Counted from the stretch's first letter, positions 18,684 to 27,211 are shown. The stretch is 63,732 bases of DNA from Lachnospiraceae bacterium (GCA_021203205.1 JAJQBQ010000049.1:1-63732), one strand, 5' to 3'. Notes: generated by a model from the sequence alone, not told the origin. A program made the numbers and translations.

Positions 18684-20390
18684 ATGACAGACAAAAAAAT
18701 GATTCCTCTCGGGCTTGAGGATTTTTCCGAAATCCGAACGGACAACTATTACTATGTAGATAAAACCGGACTGATACGCGATCTGCTTCTCGCACGCGCA
18801 AAAGTGAATCTTTTCACCCGTCCCCGCCGCTTCGGGAAATCCCTGAATATGAGCATGCTGCGCTATTTTCTGGAAACAGGCTCGGACCCGTCACTGTTTG
18901 ACGGTCTGGCGATTCAGCAGGAAACTGCCCTCTGTGAAAAGTATCAGGGTCAGTATCCAGTCGTATCGATCAGCCTGAAAGATGTCGAAGGGGAAGATTT
19001 CGAAACTGCAAGACAGGAAATCGTAAAACTCATCAACCAGGAGGCATTAAGACACCCTGAACTGGCAGACAGCAATCAGCTTTCATCGAATGAGCAGGAA
19101 GATTATCGGCTTCTAAAGGAAAAGAACATGGACAACGGTACACTGACCGGATGTTTGAAATCCTTTACCATGCTGCTCGAAAAGCATTACGGCAAAAAGG
19201 TAATTCTGCTGATTGACGAGTATGACGTTCCTTTAGCAAAGGCAAATGATAAGGGTTATTACGATAAGATGATCGATTTGATTCGACCCATGTTTAACCA
19301 GGCTCTTAAGACGAACAGCAGCCTGTTCTTTGCTGTTCTGACCGGATGTCTGCGTGTCTCGAAGGAGAGTATTTTCACCGGACTGAACAACCCCAATATC
19401 ATTTCGATCACAAAAGTCCAGTTCGACGAATATTTCGGATTCACAGATTCCGAAATTCAGGCTCTTCTGGAATATTATGACCGAAAAGAAAAATATGACA
19501 TTGTGCGGGAATGGTATGACGGTTATCTGTTTGGAAACACAAAAGTATATAACCCATGGGATATCATCAGCTATCTCTACGATTTAAACTGGAATCCCGA
19601 TGCTGTGCCCCAGAATTACTGGTCCAACACCAGCGGCAACAGCGTGATTCGAAAGCTGATTGAGGACTACGGGAACAGCCAGACGAAAGATGAAATTGAA
19701 ACTTTACTGGCAGGCGGCGAGATCGTGAAGGAGATCCGCGAGGATCTGACCTATAAAGATATCTATGCCTCTATCGACAATCTCTGGAGCCTGCTGTTTA
19801 CCAGCGGCTACCTGACCTTAAAGGAAATGCCATCCAGCCAAAGCTATACGCTTGTGATCCCAAACCGCGAAGTAAGCAATCTGTTCGCGGAGCAGATCAT
19901 GAGCCTGTTCCGCGAAAGGCTTGCGGAAAACAGCGATGCCCGCAACCGCCTCTGCGATGCCGTGGAAGCCGGCGATCAGAAAACATTTGAACAGGCATTT
20001 GCGGATTACCTGGACGACACCATCAGCCTCCGCGACACTTTCGTACACAGGGAGCGGAAGGAGAATTTCTATCACGGCATCCTCCTTGGCATCTTTTCCT
20101 GGCGCGACGGCTGGGTTTCCAGATCCAATCAGGAGGCCGGCGACGGCTTCGCCGATATCCGGGTTCTGATCCGGCGCAAAAGCATCGGCATCATCATCGA
20201 GATGAAGTACGCGGAAAACGGGAAGTTCACGGATGCGCTGGACGAGGCGGATAAACAGATTGATCAGGAAAATTATGAACATGAGCTTGTGAAGGAAGGG
20301 CTGTGCACGATTTTTAAATACAGTGTGGCCTGTTATAAGAAATCCTGCCGCGTTCGATGCAGGAAGGAAGAGTTTGAGATTGCGGAATAG
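18684..20390 (+). CDS. AAA-ATPase-like / PD-(D/E)XK nuclease-like protein (PF09820 + PF08011 type)
   Basis: A 568-residue paralogue in architecture of the 14490-16088 protein. The N-terminus has the family opening IPLGLEDFSEIRTDNYYYVD and the P-loop FTRPRRFGKSLN; Walker B is VILLIDEYDVPL. The middle WYDGYLFG motif is typical of PF09820. The C-terminal nuclease-like part has GFADIRVL and GIIIEMKYAE, with the Asp and Glu-x-Lys in place. The ATG at 18684 has GGAGGTGA at ideal spacing; an upstream extension to 18627 is open but not supported. The strong inverted repeat after the stop serves as terminator for this gene and the convergent one. Function is not established for the family. Confidence 0.87.
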   Translation: MTDKKMIPLGLEDFSEIRTDNYYYVDKTGLIRDLLLARAKVNLFTRPRRFGKSLNMSMLRYFLETGSDPSLFDGLAIQQETALCEKYQGQYPVVSISLKDVEGEDFETARQEIVKLINQEALRHPELADSNQLSSNEQEDYRLLKEKNMDNGTLTGCLKSFTMLLEKHYGKKVILLIDEYDVPLAKANDKGYYDKMIDLIRPMFNQALKTNSSLFFAVLTGCLRVSKESIFTGLNNPNIISITKVQFDEYFGFTDSEIQALLEYYDRKEKYDIVREWYDGYLFGNTKVYNPWDIISYLYDLNWNPDAVPQNYWSNTSGNSVIRKLIEDYGNSQTKDEIETLLAGGEIVKEIREDLTYKDIYASIDNLWSLLFTSGYLTLKEMPSSQSYTLVIPNREVSNLFAEQIMSLFRERLAENSDARNRLCDAVEAGDQKTFEQAFADYLDDTISLRDTFVHRERKENFYHGILLGIFSWRDGWVSRSNQEAGDGFADIRVLIRRKSIGIIIEMKYAENGKFTDALDEADKQIDQENYEHELVKEGLCTIFKYSVACYKKSCRVRCRKEEFEIAE

Positions 20391-20399
20391 TCCGATGGC

Positions 20400-20461
20400 A
20401 GGAGTTAAAAACACACATGAATGCGGAAGCTTGTTTCCGAATTCATGTGTGTTTTAACTCC
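20400..20461. terminator. Bidirectional terminator between convergent ATPase genes
   Basis: AGGAGTTAAAA-ACACACATGAAT (from 20400) is nearly perfectly complementary to ATTCATGTGTGTTTTAACTCCT (to 20462), with a small inner stem CGGAA/TTCCG. It fills the whole gap between the stops at 20390 and 20462 and has T- and A-rich flanks on both sides. Confidence 0.8.
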
Positions 20462-21808
20462 TCACTCCAGCCCTTCCAGATCAATTCTGTAGATGATATC
20501 CTCTGCCTTCTCTTTTTCCAGGCACATGATCATATAAATCGGAAAATACGTAACCACACCATCTGTCGAAAGCCGATCCGTGCAGAATACGTAAGCCTCC
20601 GGGAAATTATATTTTTCGATTGCAGCTGTCATGGCGGAGTGCCGTTTGTAAGATTTCCCCGATTTAATTTCGAGCGGAATCACCTGCCCCTTTTTCTCAA
20701 TCACGAAATCAAGTTCTCCCATTTTTTTGCTTCGGTAATAATACAGTGCAAACCCGTGACAATGGAGTTCCTGTGCCACGGCATTTTCAAAAATCGCCCC
20801 GAAATTAATATCTTTTTCGTGCTTTAATATCTGAACCTGTATTCCATCCGCATACATGCTCGCCAACAGCCCCACATCCGAAGCAAACAATTTAAAAAGA
20901 TTCGTCGCCCGCGAAAGGATCAGGGGTGATTTCGGTTCATCCACGCAGTATGTCGGAAGCGCAACTCCTGCGTCTTTCAGCCAGAGGAAACTGTTTTCAT
21001 ATCGGGAAAAAATCGCCCTCTCGTTCAGTTTTTTCATAATAAAGCGTTTATTTTGACTGTTCAGCTCACCGGGGATCAGGCTGAAGATTTCAGCCAGATA
21101 CAGTTTTCTGTCCGGATCATATTTTGCGATATCCTGCTTATATAGTTCACAAATATATTCCTGTGTCTGTGATACTCTGCGCAGATTGTTTGTCTCCAGA
21201 TATATACGCACAGCCTCCGGCATTCCTCCCACGATCAGGTACAGCCAGAACAGCTGCATCATCTTCTCATGGACCGTCTCTGTCACCGGGCTTTTGGCCG
21301 AAAAGCATTCAAAAACATGAGCTAATACTGCCTCGCTGACACCGTTTGCCCTGCAAAACTCTTCAAAATCCAGAGGGAACATTTCAATGATGCCCATATA
21401 GCCCACGGGGAGCGAACGGATTGCATTCATTTCCACCCCCAACAGGGAGCCGCTTAAAATATACCGATAGCTCCCCTCCTCCACAAGGAACTTGATAACC
21501 GTCAGTATTTCTTTGCATTCCTGCACCTCGTCCAGGAAAATGATGGTTTCCCCAGGAATCAGATCCTTTTGTGATAGCGCCGAGATACTAAGCAAAATCT
21601 CTCTGCTGTCGTGTGCGGCAGAGAAGAGTTCCCTCGCATCCTTGTTTTCCAGGAAATTCAACTCCACAAAGCCGGGATTTATCCCGGCTGCCACACGGCG
21701 GATGGAAAAAGTTTTTCCTGTCTGCCTCGCGCCCGTTACAAGAAGCGCTTTATTTTGATTATCTTCGAAAAACCTTTCTATTTCCTTTTCAGCTTTGCGT
21801 AAAATCAT
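20462..21808 (-). CDS. AAA ATPase with DUF4143-type C-terminus
   Basis: A 448-residue ATPase of the AAA_14 plus DUF4143 kind. Walker A is TGARQTGKTFS and Walker B is TIIFLDEVQEC; SGSLLGVE is sensor-1-like. The C-terminal part has GELDFVIEKKG and VIPLEIKSGKS, the Asp and Glu-x-Lys of a PD-(D/E)XK-like fold. The family is common, often in variable genome regions, and its role is unknown. The ATG at 21808 has AGGAG about nine bases upstream; an extension to 21874 is open but has no site. A 33-bp minisatellite lies immediately upstream and would include any promoter. Confidence 0.87.
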   Translation of the reverse strand: MILRKAEKEIERFFEDNQNKALLVTGARQTGKTFSIRRVAAGINPGFVELNFLENKDARELFSAAHDSREILLSISALSQKDLIPGETIIFLDEVQECKEILTVIKFLVEEGSYRYILSGSLLGVEMNAIRSLPVGYMGIIEMFPLDFEEFCRANGVSEAVLAHVFECFSAKSPVTETVHEKMMQLFWLYLIVGGMPEAVRIYLETNNLRRVSQTQEYICELYKQDIAKYDPDRKLYLAEIFSLIPGELNSQNKRFIMKKLNERAIFSRYENSFLWLKDAGVALPTYCVDEPKSPLILSRATNLFKLFASDVGLLASMYADGIQVQILKHEKDINFGAIFENAVAQELHCHGFALYYYRSKKMGELDFVIEKKGQVIPLEIKSGKSYKRHSAMTAAIEKYNFPEAYVFCTDRLSTDGVVTYFPIYMIMCLEKEKAEDIIYRIDLEGLE

Positions 21809-21893
21809 ATGGCATGTCTCTCCTTGCACTGTTCTTTTGTGCCATATTGTAACATATGCTTTGACTTTTTCCAACCCTGTTTTTCTGTATTTT

Positions 21894-22155
21894 TGTGTTT
21901 TTCCGGCTTATTATGAAGAAATTTTTTGTGCTTTTCCAGCTTGATGCGGCGAAAATTTCTGTGCTTTTCCAGCTTGATATGGTGAGAAATTCTGTGCTTT
22001 TCCAGTTTGATATGGTAAGGAATTCTGTGCTTTTCCAGTTTGATATGGTAAGGAATTCTGTGCTTTTCCAGCTTGATATAGTTTGAAACTGCGGCATCCA
22101 GCTTGATACAGTGAGAGATTTAGTGCTTATACGGTGAGGAATTTTGTGCTTACAG
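21894..22155. repeat. 33-bp tandem repeat (minisatellite)
   Basis: The motif TGTGCTTTTCCAG recurs exactly every 33 bases at 21927, 21960, 21993, 22026 and 22059, with a diverged copy at 21894 and two degraded copies to about 22155. The unit continues with (C/T)TTGATATGGTAAGGAATTC. As 33 is a multiple of three, both strands stay open: the minus strand would give an 11-residue repeat (FLTISNWKSTE) and the plus strand VLFQFDMVRNS. Neither frame has a ribosome binding site or signal peptide. I read it as a non-coding array in the upstream region of the ATPase gene. Confidence 0.85.
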
Positions 22156-22183
22156 ACAGGAACGCCCGGAGCATGCCCTGCTC

Positions 22184-22552
22184 ATGGCTTTTGATCCATT
22201 TACCAACCTGCTTTCCTGGCAATCCATTCTGGAAGAATCCGGATTAGATAGCGTGATGCACGACCTGTCGGACAAAGAATATCTGCGCAATTTCTATAAG
22301 GAGCCTGTTATGTGCCTTCTGCGGATCAGGGATTCTGTTGATCTGATGCTGAAGAAAAACGGTTCCGATGGGTATTTCGACTTTATCGAAGCATATATGG
22401 AATGCCATATCAAGGGTGAGGACATGAATTTTGCCGTGAATTTCCGGGCCACCTCCGCATCATCCCCTTTTTCACAAGAAAGGCCTGCTCTGCCATTTCT
22501 GCAAGAGACTGATCTGTCTTCGAATCTGAATAGAATTTCTCAAAATGCGTGA
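22184..22552 (+). pseudogene. Hypothetical protein fragment, probably a truncated gene
   Basis: Residues 1-85 look like a genuine soluble helical protein (FDPFTNLLSWQSILEES, then KEPVMCLLRIRDSVDLML), but no family is recognised. After the FAVNF segment the frame runs antisense into the HAD gene and loses protein character, so the true gene appears cut at about 22450. There is no convincing ribosome binding site. The junction sequence resembles the end of the fragment at 18495-18578. It is probably a remnant of an insertion or deletion that also replaced the last codons of the HAD gene. Confidence 0.35.
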
Positions 22553-22997
22553 CTGAATATTCCTGCCGCAGTCGCACAGCCTTTTCTTTTCCCCGGCAAT
22601 TTTCTCCTTCAAACCGCCCGGTATGCGGATCAGCCTTAGATGCAATGAGACAGGTAATTCCCAGCCTGTCACAAATCGGTCTAAGCAAAAATTCCGGTGA
22701 TGCCGATATGATGATATCTTCATCCCGATGCTGCGCCAGGTACCAGCCGTACACTTTCCGCTGATTTTCGTCCCAGAATGTTTCGACAAGCTCCGAAGAA
22801 TTCACAGCGGTCAAAAAACAAAAGAACCGCTCTTTCATCTGAGTCTTGTCAATTATTCCGCAAAGATATAGAAAGACTCCACCAAATTGCGTCGGCAGAA
22901 ATTTTACAAGCGAAGGCTTCTTTTTCAAAACATAGAAATAAAAATCTATTGAACTATCACCGCGATAGATTGTCCCGTCAAAATCATAAATATTCAT
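22410..22997 (-). CDS. HAD-IB family phosphatase
   Basis: A 195-residue haloacid dehalogenase-type phosphatase. Motif I is YDFDGTIY, with D5 as nucleophile and D7 as general acid; motif II is the Ser in IISASPEF; motif III/IV acids lie in FYSDSKTDQ. HAD-IB enzymes dephosphorylate small phosphates. It is the third gene after a polytopic membrane protein and a UbiA-type prenyl-phosphate phosphoribosyltransferase-like enzyme. HAD phosphatases are often fused or adjacent to that UbiA group, where removal of the 5-phosphate from polyprenyl-phosphoribose is the proposed role. The last roughly 15 residues (after FLVKKG) are atypical and overlap the plus-strand fragment, so the natural C-terminus may have been replaced. 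Confidence 0.8.
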   Translation of the reverse strand: MNIYDFDGTIYRGDSSIDFYFYVLKKKPSLVKFLPTQFGGVFLYLCGIIDKTQMKERFFCFLTAVNSSELVETFWDENQRKVYGWYLAQHRDEDIIISASPEFLLRPICDRLGITCLIASKADPHTGRFEGENCRGKEKAVRLRQEYSVTHFEKFYSDSKTDQSLAEMAEQAFLVKKGMMRRWPGNSRQNSCPHP

Positions 22998-23109
22998 CTG
23001 AATTATATAACCTCGATATTTTCAATCCGATGCATCCTTTCTAGGATCGCGCTGAAACCTAATCGATGCCCTCCCTTCTGTCTCAAAATTTGTATCATTA
23101 CATATCATG

Positions 23110-23967
23110 TTAAGAATACAGTATCACGAACATCAATACCAGATATGCTCCGCAGAGACACAGCAGTATCCTGTCACTCAGCAAAACTTCCACCGGATCT
23201 CCATCCGAATCCCCCTCAATGTCCAGACTGTATTTCATTGTTATTACAAGAACCAACGGCACAGTAAGAACAAGACGCGTGCTCCCATACATTCGCATTG
23301 TATTCTCATCCATACTCCAAAGCGCATAGAAAACATTCGCAAGCGCCAGACACATATACATATTTTTGTCCAGGAAACTGGATGGATAAGATTTCAGCAC
23401 ATCGCGCGTACTTCCTCCGCTCCGATCAAGTTCATTCCGCCGTTTCCCCAGCGAAAAATAAAAAGCCAAAGAGATCACGGTCAGATAAAGCCAGTTTGAA
23501 ACCGTAATTCCTGTTACACACGCTCCATAGACAATCCGTATCAGAAATCCGGAAACCAGAATAGAAATATCCAGAATCGGTATGTTTTTTAGTCCCAGAC
23601 TATACAAGATATTCAGTACAAAATACAAGGCCAGGAGCAAAGTGGCATCCAAATGAAAAAACAGCCCATTGCATACAGAAGCCGCAATCAACAAAATAAC
23701 AACCAGCATCACCGCATTTTTCACAGACACAGTTCCATTCGCGATTGGCCTGTGACACTTCGAAGGATGCTTTCGGTCTTTCTCCCTGTCACGGATATCA
23801 TTAATTATGTAAACTGCGGACGATACCAGGCAAAAAGCGGCAAATCCGGCAAGACCGGCTTCTGTTTTTTCCAAATTGAAAATCTGGCCACCGCAGATCA
23901 GTGCGGCAAATACCAGCAGATTTTTTATGTAATGATGCACGCGCATTAGTTTCAGATATTTTTTCAC
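23110..23967 (-). CDS. UbiA-family prenyltransferase, decaprenyl-phosphate phosphoribosyltransferase-like
   Basis: A 285-residue integral membrane enzyme with about eight to nine helices. The first Asp-rich motif is NDIRDREKDRKHP (N56 to P68) followed by CHRPIANG, the form found in the DPPR-synthase branch (the Mycobacterium Rv3806c type) rather than in menaquinone or heme O enzymes. The second motif region is SLGKRRNEL. DPPR synthases attach 5-phosphoribosyl diphosphate to a polyprenyl phosphate, giving a donor for cell-envelope pentose sugars. Placement between a polytopic membrane protein and a HAD phosphatase supports this. The actual lipid and sugar are inferred. Confidence 0.8.
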   Translation of the reverse strand: MKKYLKLMRVHHYIKNLLVFAALICGGQIFNLEKTEAGLAGFAAFCLVSSAVYIINDIRDREKDRKHPSKCHRPIANGTVSVKNAVMLVVILLIAASVCNGLFFHLDATLLLALYFVLNILYSLGLKNIPILDISILVSGFLIRIVYGACVTGITVSNWLYLTVISLAFYFSLGKRRNELDRSGGSTRDVLKSYPSSFLDKNMYMCLALANVFYALWSMDENTMRMYGSTRLVLTVPLVLVITMKYSLDIEGDSDGDPVEVLLSDRILLCLCGAYLVLMFVILYS

Positions 23968-24028
23968 TTTCGAGTCTCCTAACCATGTTCAAATGAGTCC
24001 GAAGAAATTCTGTAGGTTCTATAAGAAT

Positions 24029-26116
24029 TTAAACCGGGTAATAAGCGATCGCAAAGCGCACCATCTCCGCAATTGCGGGAATATTGTACAGAGACATTGC
24101 AATCGCAGCCACGATGCCACATACTGGAGCCAATACTTTTACTTTGATTCTTTTTCCTGCTGCCTCTATCAGCTGGTAAATCAGCATGCAAAATCCCCAC
24201 CCGAAGTATAGTGCATAAAGAATAAGGCCGTTTTCTGCCGTTCCCCATCCCAAAAGTATTAGCATTACAGCCGAAAAAGCAACCCATCCGCCAGCAACAC
24301 GACTGCTTATCTTTTTTCTGTTTACCCACAGACTGACTATGACAAGAGATAACATCGCCACTCCGAACAGATCAACGCTATTCGTCGGCATCTGCCGCCA
24401 GGAGATCAGCCCTTTTTCTGAAACATTCAGACCCGCATCCGGCGCAAGAAAACAGGAGCGAACAAAAGCAGTATACTGAAACAGGCGAACCTTAAGCGAA
24501 ACTGAACCTCCCGCAAACCCCATGAGCGAAGAGATTTTTGACGTTAAACAATAAATCACATCAAATCGGCAGAATGCCAACATAAGTGCAAAAAATTCCA
24601 GACCGCGATTTGCCATACCGGCAATCCATTCTTTCAACCCTCTTGTTGGCCTTTCCCCCGAATCCGCTGCCAGCAGCACCAGACTGGTCAGCAGTGTACC
24701 TCCCGCGCCATAAAGTGCGAGCCCTGGGCATCGCCTTTTTTCAGCAATCAGATAAACGCAAAGCATCAGCCAGAAATATGCTACGATATACTGCTCCATC
24801 ATCAAAAGAAACAGAGGCCAGGTGTAAGTGCCACAGAAAAAAATCATGAAGCAAATCCGTTTCACGGCATCAAGTTTCATTGTTCTGGCAAGCAGATAAT
24901 TCGCGAAAAAAAACAGAATGATCTGCACATAATCAAGCAGAATGGCCTTTGTAGAAGCCAGAATTGGCAATATTTCTACAAGGAGATAAATAAATCCCAT
25001 AAATGGCGCAGAGAAAACAGCAAATAACGGCTGCCTGAGATCATTCTCCTCGTTAAGCAACGATACCCAGGCATATCCTTTTAACAGACTCGGGGAATCA
25101 CTGGTATAGATCACGTCATAACTGGCTTCTGTTCCATAAAAAGCCTGCGTTTTAGAAAAAACAACACTGACGAAAACTGCAGCCGTCAAAACAAGAACCG
25201 CGTAGACAAAAATTTCCGACTTCCTGACTCCATCCGTCAGGCTTGTACCCTCAACAGCCTTTTTAAGTTCCGTCCAGAAAAACAACAGACATACATAAAC
25301 AAAATACAATCCAATCACTGCCCCAAAAACGCCAACAACAAAGAGTATATCGAGTGATCCCGGAAGAGCTGCGTTCAGCGCCTGTACTTTTGATGACACG
25401 CTCCAATCGCTACGAAAAATTTTCAGCCCGCACAGACAAATTCCGGTCGCTGTCAGTGCCGAAAAGACTTTTAAGGGAACCGCTTTCAGGCTTGCGTATT
25501 TCCGGACAGAAGGTACCTGTGAAGAAACAACCACAGTGCAGGCGAGCGCGATCAGCAATCCCAGCAAATATCCAACTGTAAGGTTGGAATGCAGACAAAA
25601 AAAAGCTGCTGTCGAGAGGAGGAAAAACCAGTTTGCTTTTATGTTTGCGACAGCTTCTTTTTTATTCTTAATCGGCAATCTTTCTTTCAACAGTCCCGTT
25701 GCTTTTTCAATCACAAAAGCAGAAAAAACATACAGCGCATATGCACCGACTGCACATCCTGCCGCTCCGGTAAGCGTCAGAAGCCCCCGCGTGGACAGGT
25801 GTAAGATTGAGGCTAACGCAGCCACTTTCCGAGATGGCAACCAAGTGGAGAAAAAAGAACTCAGACCCATAGACTCCAGCAAAATAGTAACCAAAATCGC
25901 GGCCCCACTTTTAACAAAGCCTGTCCATTGCTTCCTTACATGCTTCACATCAAACCAGACACATACCATCACAGCCGCAAAGAACGCGATTATGCACAAA
26001 ACTGCCCCAAGCAGAGACGGTGTGACGAAAAGGCAAAGCGCAGCTATCATCGAAAATAGCAAAACAGAATTCTCCCTTAGCACAGTCAGAACTCTAAAAT
26101 TAGTCTCTTTTGTCAT
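24029..26116 (-). CDS. Large polytopic membrane protein, candidate GT-C-type glycosyltransferase
   Basis: About 695 residues with roughly 16 hydrophobic segments spread along its length and no recognised soluble domain. A short extracytoplasmic stretch near the middle (ASYDVIYTSDSPSLL, then ENDLRQPLF) resembles the acidic first loop of GT-C enzymes, which use polyprenyl-phosphate sugars. That would fit the downstream genes, which could make such a donor, but no family motif is decisive. The ATG at 26116 follows GAGGAG at good spacing; the 31-codon longer frame to 26209 runs through the promoter region and is rejected. It is the first gene of the unit and diverges from the XRE regulator. Confidence 0.7.
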   Translation of the reverse strand: MTKETNFRVLTVLRENSVLLFSMIAALCLFVTPSLLGAVLCIIAFFAAVMVCVWFDVKHVRKQWTGFVKSGAAILVTILLESMGLSSFFSTWLPSRKVAALASILHLSTRGLLTLTGAAGCAVGAYALYVFSAFVIEKATGLLKERLPIKNKKEAVANIKANWFFLLSTAAFFCLHSNLTVGYLLGLLIALACTVVVSSQVPSVRKYASLKAVPLKVFSALTATGICLCGLKIFRSDWSVSSKVQALNAALPGSLDILFVVGVFGAVIGLYFVYVCLLFFWTELKKAVEGTSLTDGVRKSEIFVYAVLVLTAAVFVSVVFSKTQAFYGTEASYDVIYTSDSPSLLKGYAWVSLLNEENDLRQPLFAVFSAPFMGFIYLLVEILPILASTKAILLDYVQIILFFFANYLLARTMKLDAVKRICFMIFFCGTYTWPLFLLMMEQYIVAYFWLMLCVYLIAEKRRCPGLALYGAGGTLLTSLVLLAADSGERPTRGLKEWIAGMANRGLEFFALMLAFCRFDVIYCLTSKISSLMGFAGGSVSLKVRLFQYTAFVRSCFLAPDAGLNVSEKGLISWRQMPTNSVDLFGVAMLSLVIVSLWVNRKKISSRVAGGWVAFSAVMLILLGWGTAENGLILYALYFGWGFCMLIYQLIEAAGKRIKVKVLAPVCGIVAAIAMSLYNIPAIAEMVRFAIAYYPV

Positions 26117-26172
26117 TGAAAAGCTCCTCTCTCCCCCATACGCATCTGAATAATCAATGCCGTACATCAGAA

Positions 26173-26226
26173 CACTATTATAGTATTTTTGTCCACTATT
26201 ATAATACACATTCGCGGTAAACTCAA
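26173..26226. promoter_or_regulatory. Divergent control region with paired operator-like repeats
   Basis: CACTATTATAGTA (26173-26185) and CACTATTATAATA (26194-26206) are direct repeats starting 21 bases apart, two helical turns. The core ACTAT-T-ATAGT of the first is a perfect dyad. On the minus strand TTGAGT (26226-26221) and TATAAT (26203-26198), spaced 17, form a good promoter for the membrane-protein gene, and the second repeat covers its -10. Binding of the adjacent XRE protein here is a direct inference. Confidence 0.55.
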
Positions 26227-26248
26227 CTAGGAAATGAGGTGAATTTTA

Positions 26249-26536
26249 GTGGATTTTGGTTCAAAATTAAAATATCTGCGTACCAGCTCAGGAATGACAC
26301 AGAAACAGCTTGCCGAAAGAATCGGAGTTACAAAATCTGTAATCTCCTTTTATGAACTTCGGGAACGTACGCCCTCCCCTGACGTGTTGATTAAACTGTC
26401 CGATATTTTTCGTGTTTCTACGGATTATTTGCTTGGAATTGAACGCAATGATTCTGTAGATATCAGTGAACTGACAGAAAAAGAAAAGAACATTGTCCGC
26501 GCCCTCGTCGCGGCATTAAAGGATAACCACAACTGA
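26249..26536 (+). CDS. XRE-family transcriptional regulator
   Basis: A 95-residue helix-turn-helix protein of the Cro/CI type. The HTH covers about residues 3-60: LKYLRTSSGMTQKQLAERIG, then SVISFYELRERTPSPDVL, and the usual STDYLLGI end. The start is GTG at 26249 with GAGGTGA at correct spacing. It is divergent from the membrane protein-UbiA-HAD unit across a 132-base gap with paired repeats, which suggests that it regulates that unit and itself. The short C-terminal helix (TEKEKNIVRALVAAL) probably dimerises; no ligand domain is present. Confidence 0.9.
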   Translation: MDFGSKLKYLRTSSGMTQKQLAERIGVTKSVISFYELRERTPSPDVLIKLSDIFRVSTDYLLGIERNDSVDISELTEKEKNIVRALVAALKDNHN

Positions 26537-26619
26537 TCACTTTTTGTTACCGTGTATGTAATCGAGCAGGATCGCGTTCGATGTGAGCCGAACAATTTCC
26601 TTATGCATCCCGTGTGCAA

Positions 26620-26660
26620 AAAAACTCTATGGTCACGCTGCTGCATGCCATAGAGTTTTT
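26620..26660. terminator. Bidirectional-type terminator after the XRE gene
   Basis: AAAAACTCTATGG (26620-26632) and CCATAGAGTTTTT (26648-26660) form a perfect 13-bp stem with T on the 3' side and A on the 5' side, between the convergent XRE and HD-hydrolase genes. The rest of 26537-26770 shows nothing else. Confidence 0.85.
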
Positions 26661-26770
26661 CGCATGATATGATTCAGGTGTCCGAAACTAATCCCTTTTC
26701 GTAATCACGTGTCAATTCCCGGTATCATTCGGAGCAATCACTTCTGATTAGTAAATGTACGGGTTGGATT

Positions 26771-27211
26771 TTACTCCTCCCCCAGGATCACCTTCGCCTT
26801 CGAATATTTCCTCCGCCACCGTTCCAGCTGCTCCTCCGGAATATAATCGCACCCGGCGAAACGGGTCTCGTCCGAATTGTGTGCAAGATCCGCCAACTTC
26901 ACCGCCTTCGCCACCGGATTTCCGCTTAAATTTCGGATATAATCGTAGTAATCCGTCCCCGGCTCCCGCGTCAGCAGATGCAGAGCCTCGATGACTTCCT
27001 CCGGGAACTCCTCAGCCAGCTCCTCCATGCTCATCTGCGTGTCCTCCACCACATCGTGCAGCAGGGCAACGCAGGTGGCCGTCTCGTCCGTCATCTGCTC
27101 CGCCATGTGCAGCGGGTGAAAAACGTAGGGGATTCCGGCGCGGTCGTACTGTCCCTCATGTGCCTTGTACGCAAGTCTCAGCGCCCTGTTTGTCAATTCT
27201 GTGTAAATCAT
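26771..27211 (-). CDS. Small HD-domain (p)ppGpp hydrolase-like protein
   Basis: A 146-residue stand-alone HD phosphohydrolase like the hydrolase domain of RelA/SpoT and the metazoan MESH1 type. The metal site is visible: the His in PYVFHPLHMA, the HD pair in LLHDVVEDT, and the Asp in VKLADLAHN. No synthetase, TGS or ACT domain is present. The probable reaction is removal of the 3'-diphosphate from ppGpp, although some small members act on other nucleotides. AGGAGG lies at optimal distance from the ATG. It is isolated from its neighbours by a terminator and a 600-base gap. Confidence 0.88.
   Translation of the reverse strand: MIYTELTNRALRLAYKAHEGQYDRAGIPYVFHPLHMAEQMTDETATCVALLHDVVEDTQMSMEELAEEFPEEVIEALHLLTREPGTDYYDYIRNLSGNPVAKAVKLADLAHNSDETRFAGCDYIPEEQLERWRRKYSKAKVILGEE

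Noticed and set aside
21789-22097. Repeat protein (FLTISNWKSTE units) on the minus strand
   Set aside because: The start has no ribosome binding site, the frame overlaps the ATPase start, and openness on both strands is explained by the 33-base period.
21894-22155. CRISPR-like array
   Set aside because: The 33-bp units are directly contiguous without unique spacers, so this is a tandem repeat, not a CRISPR.
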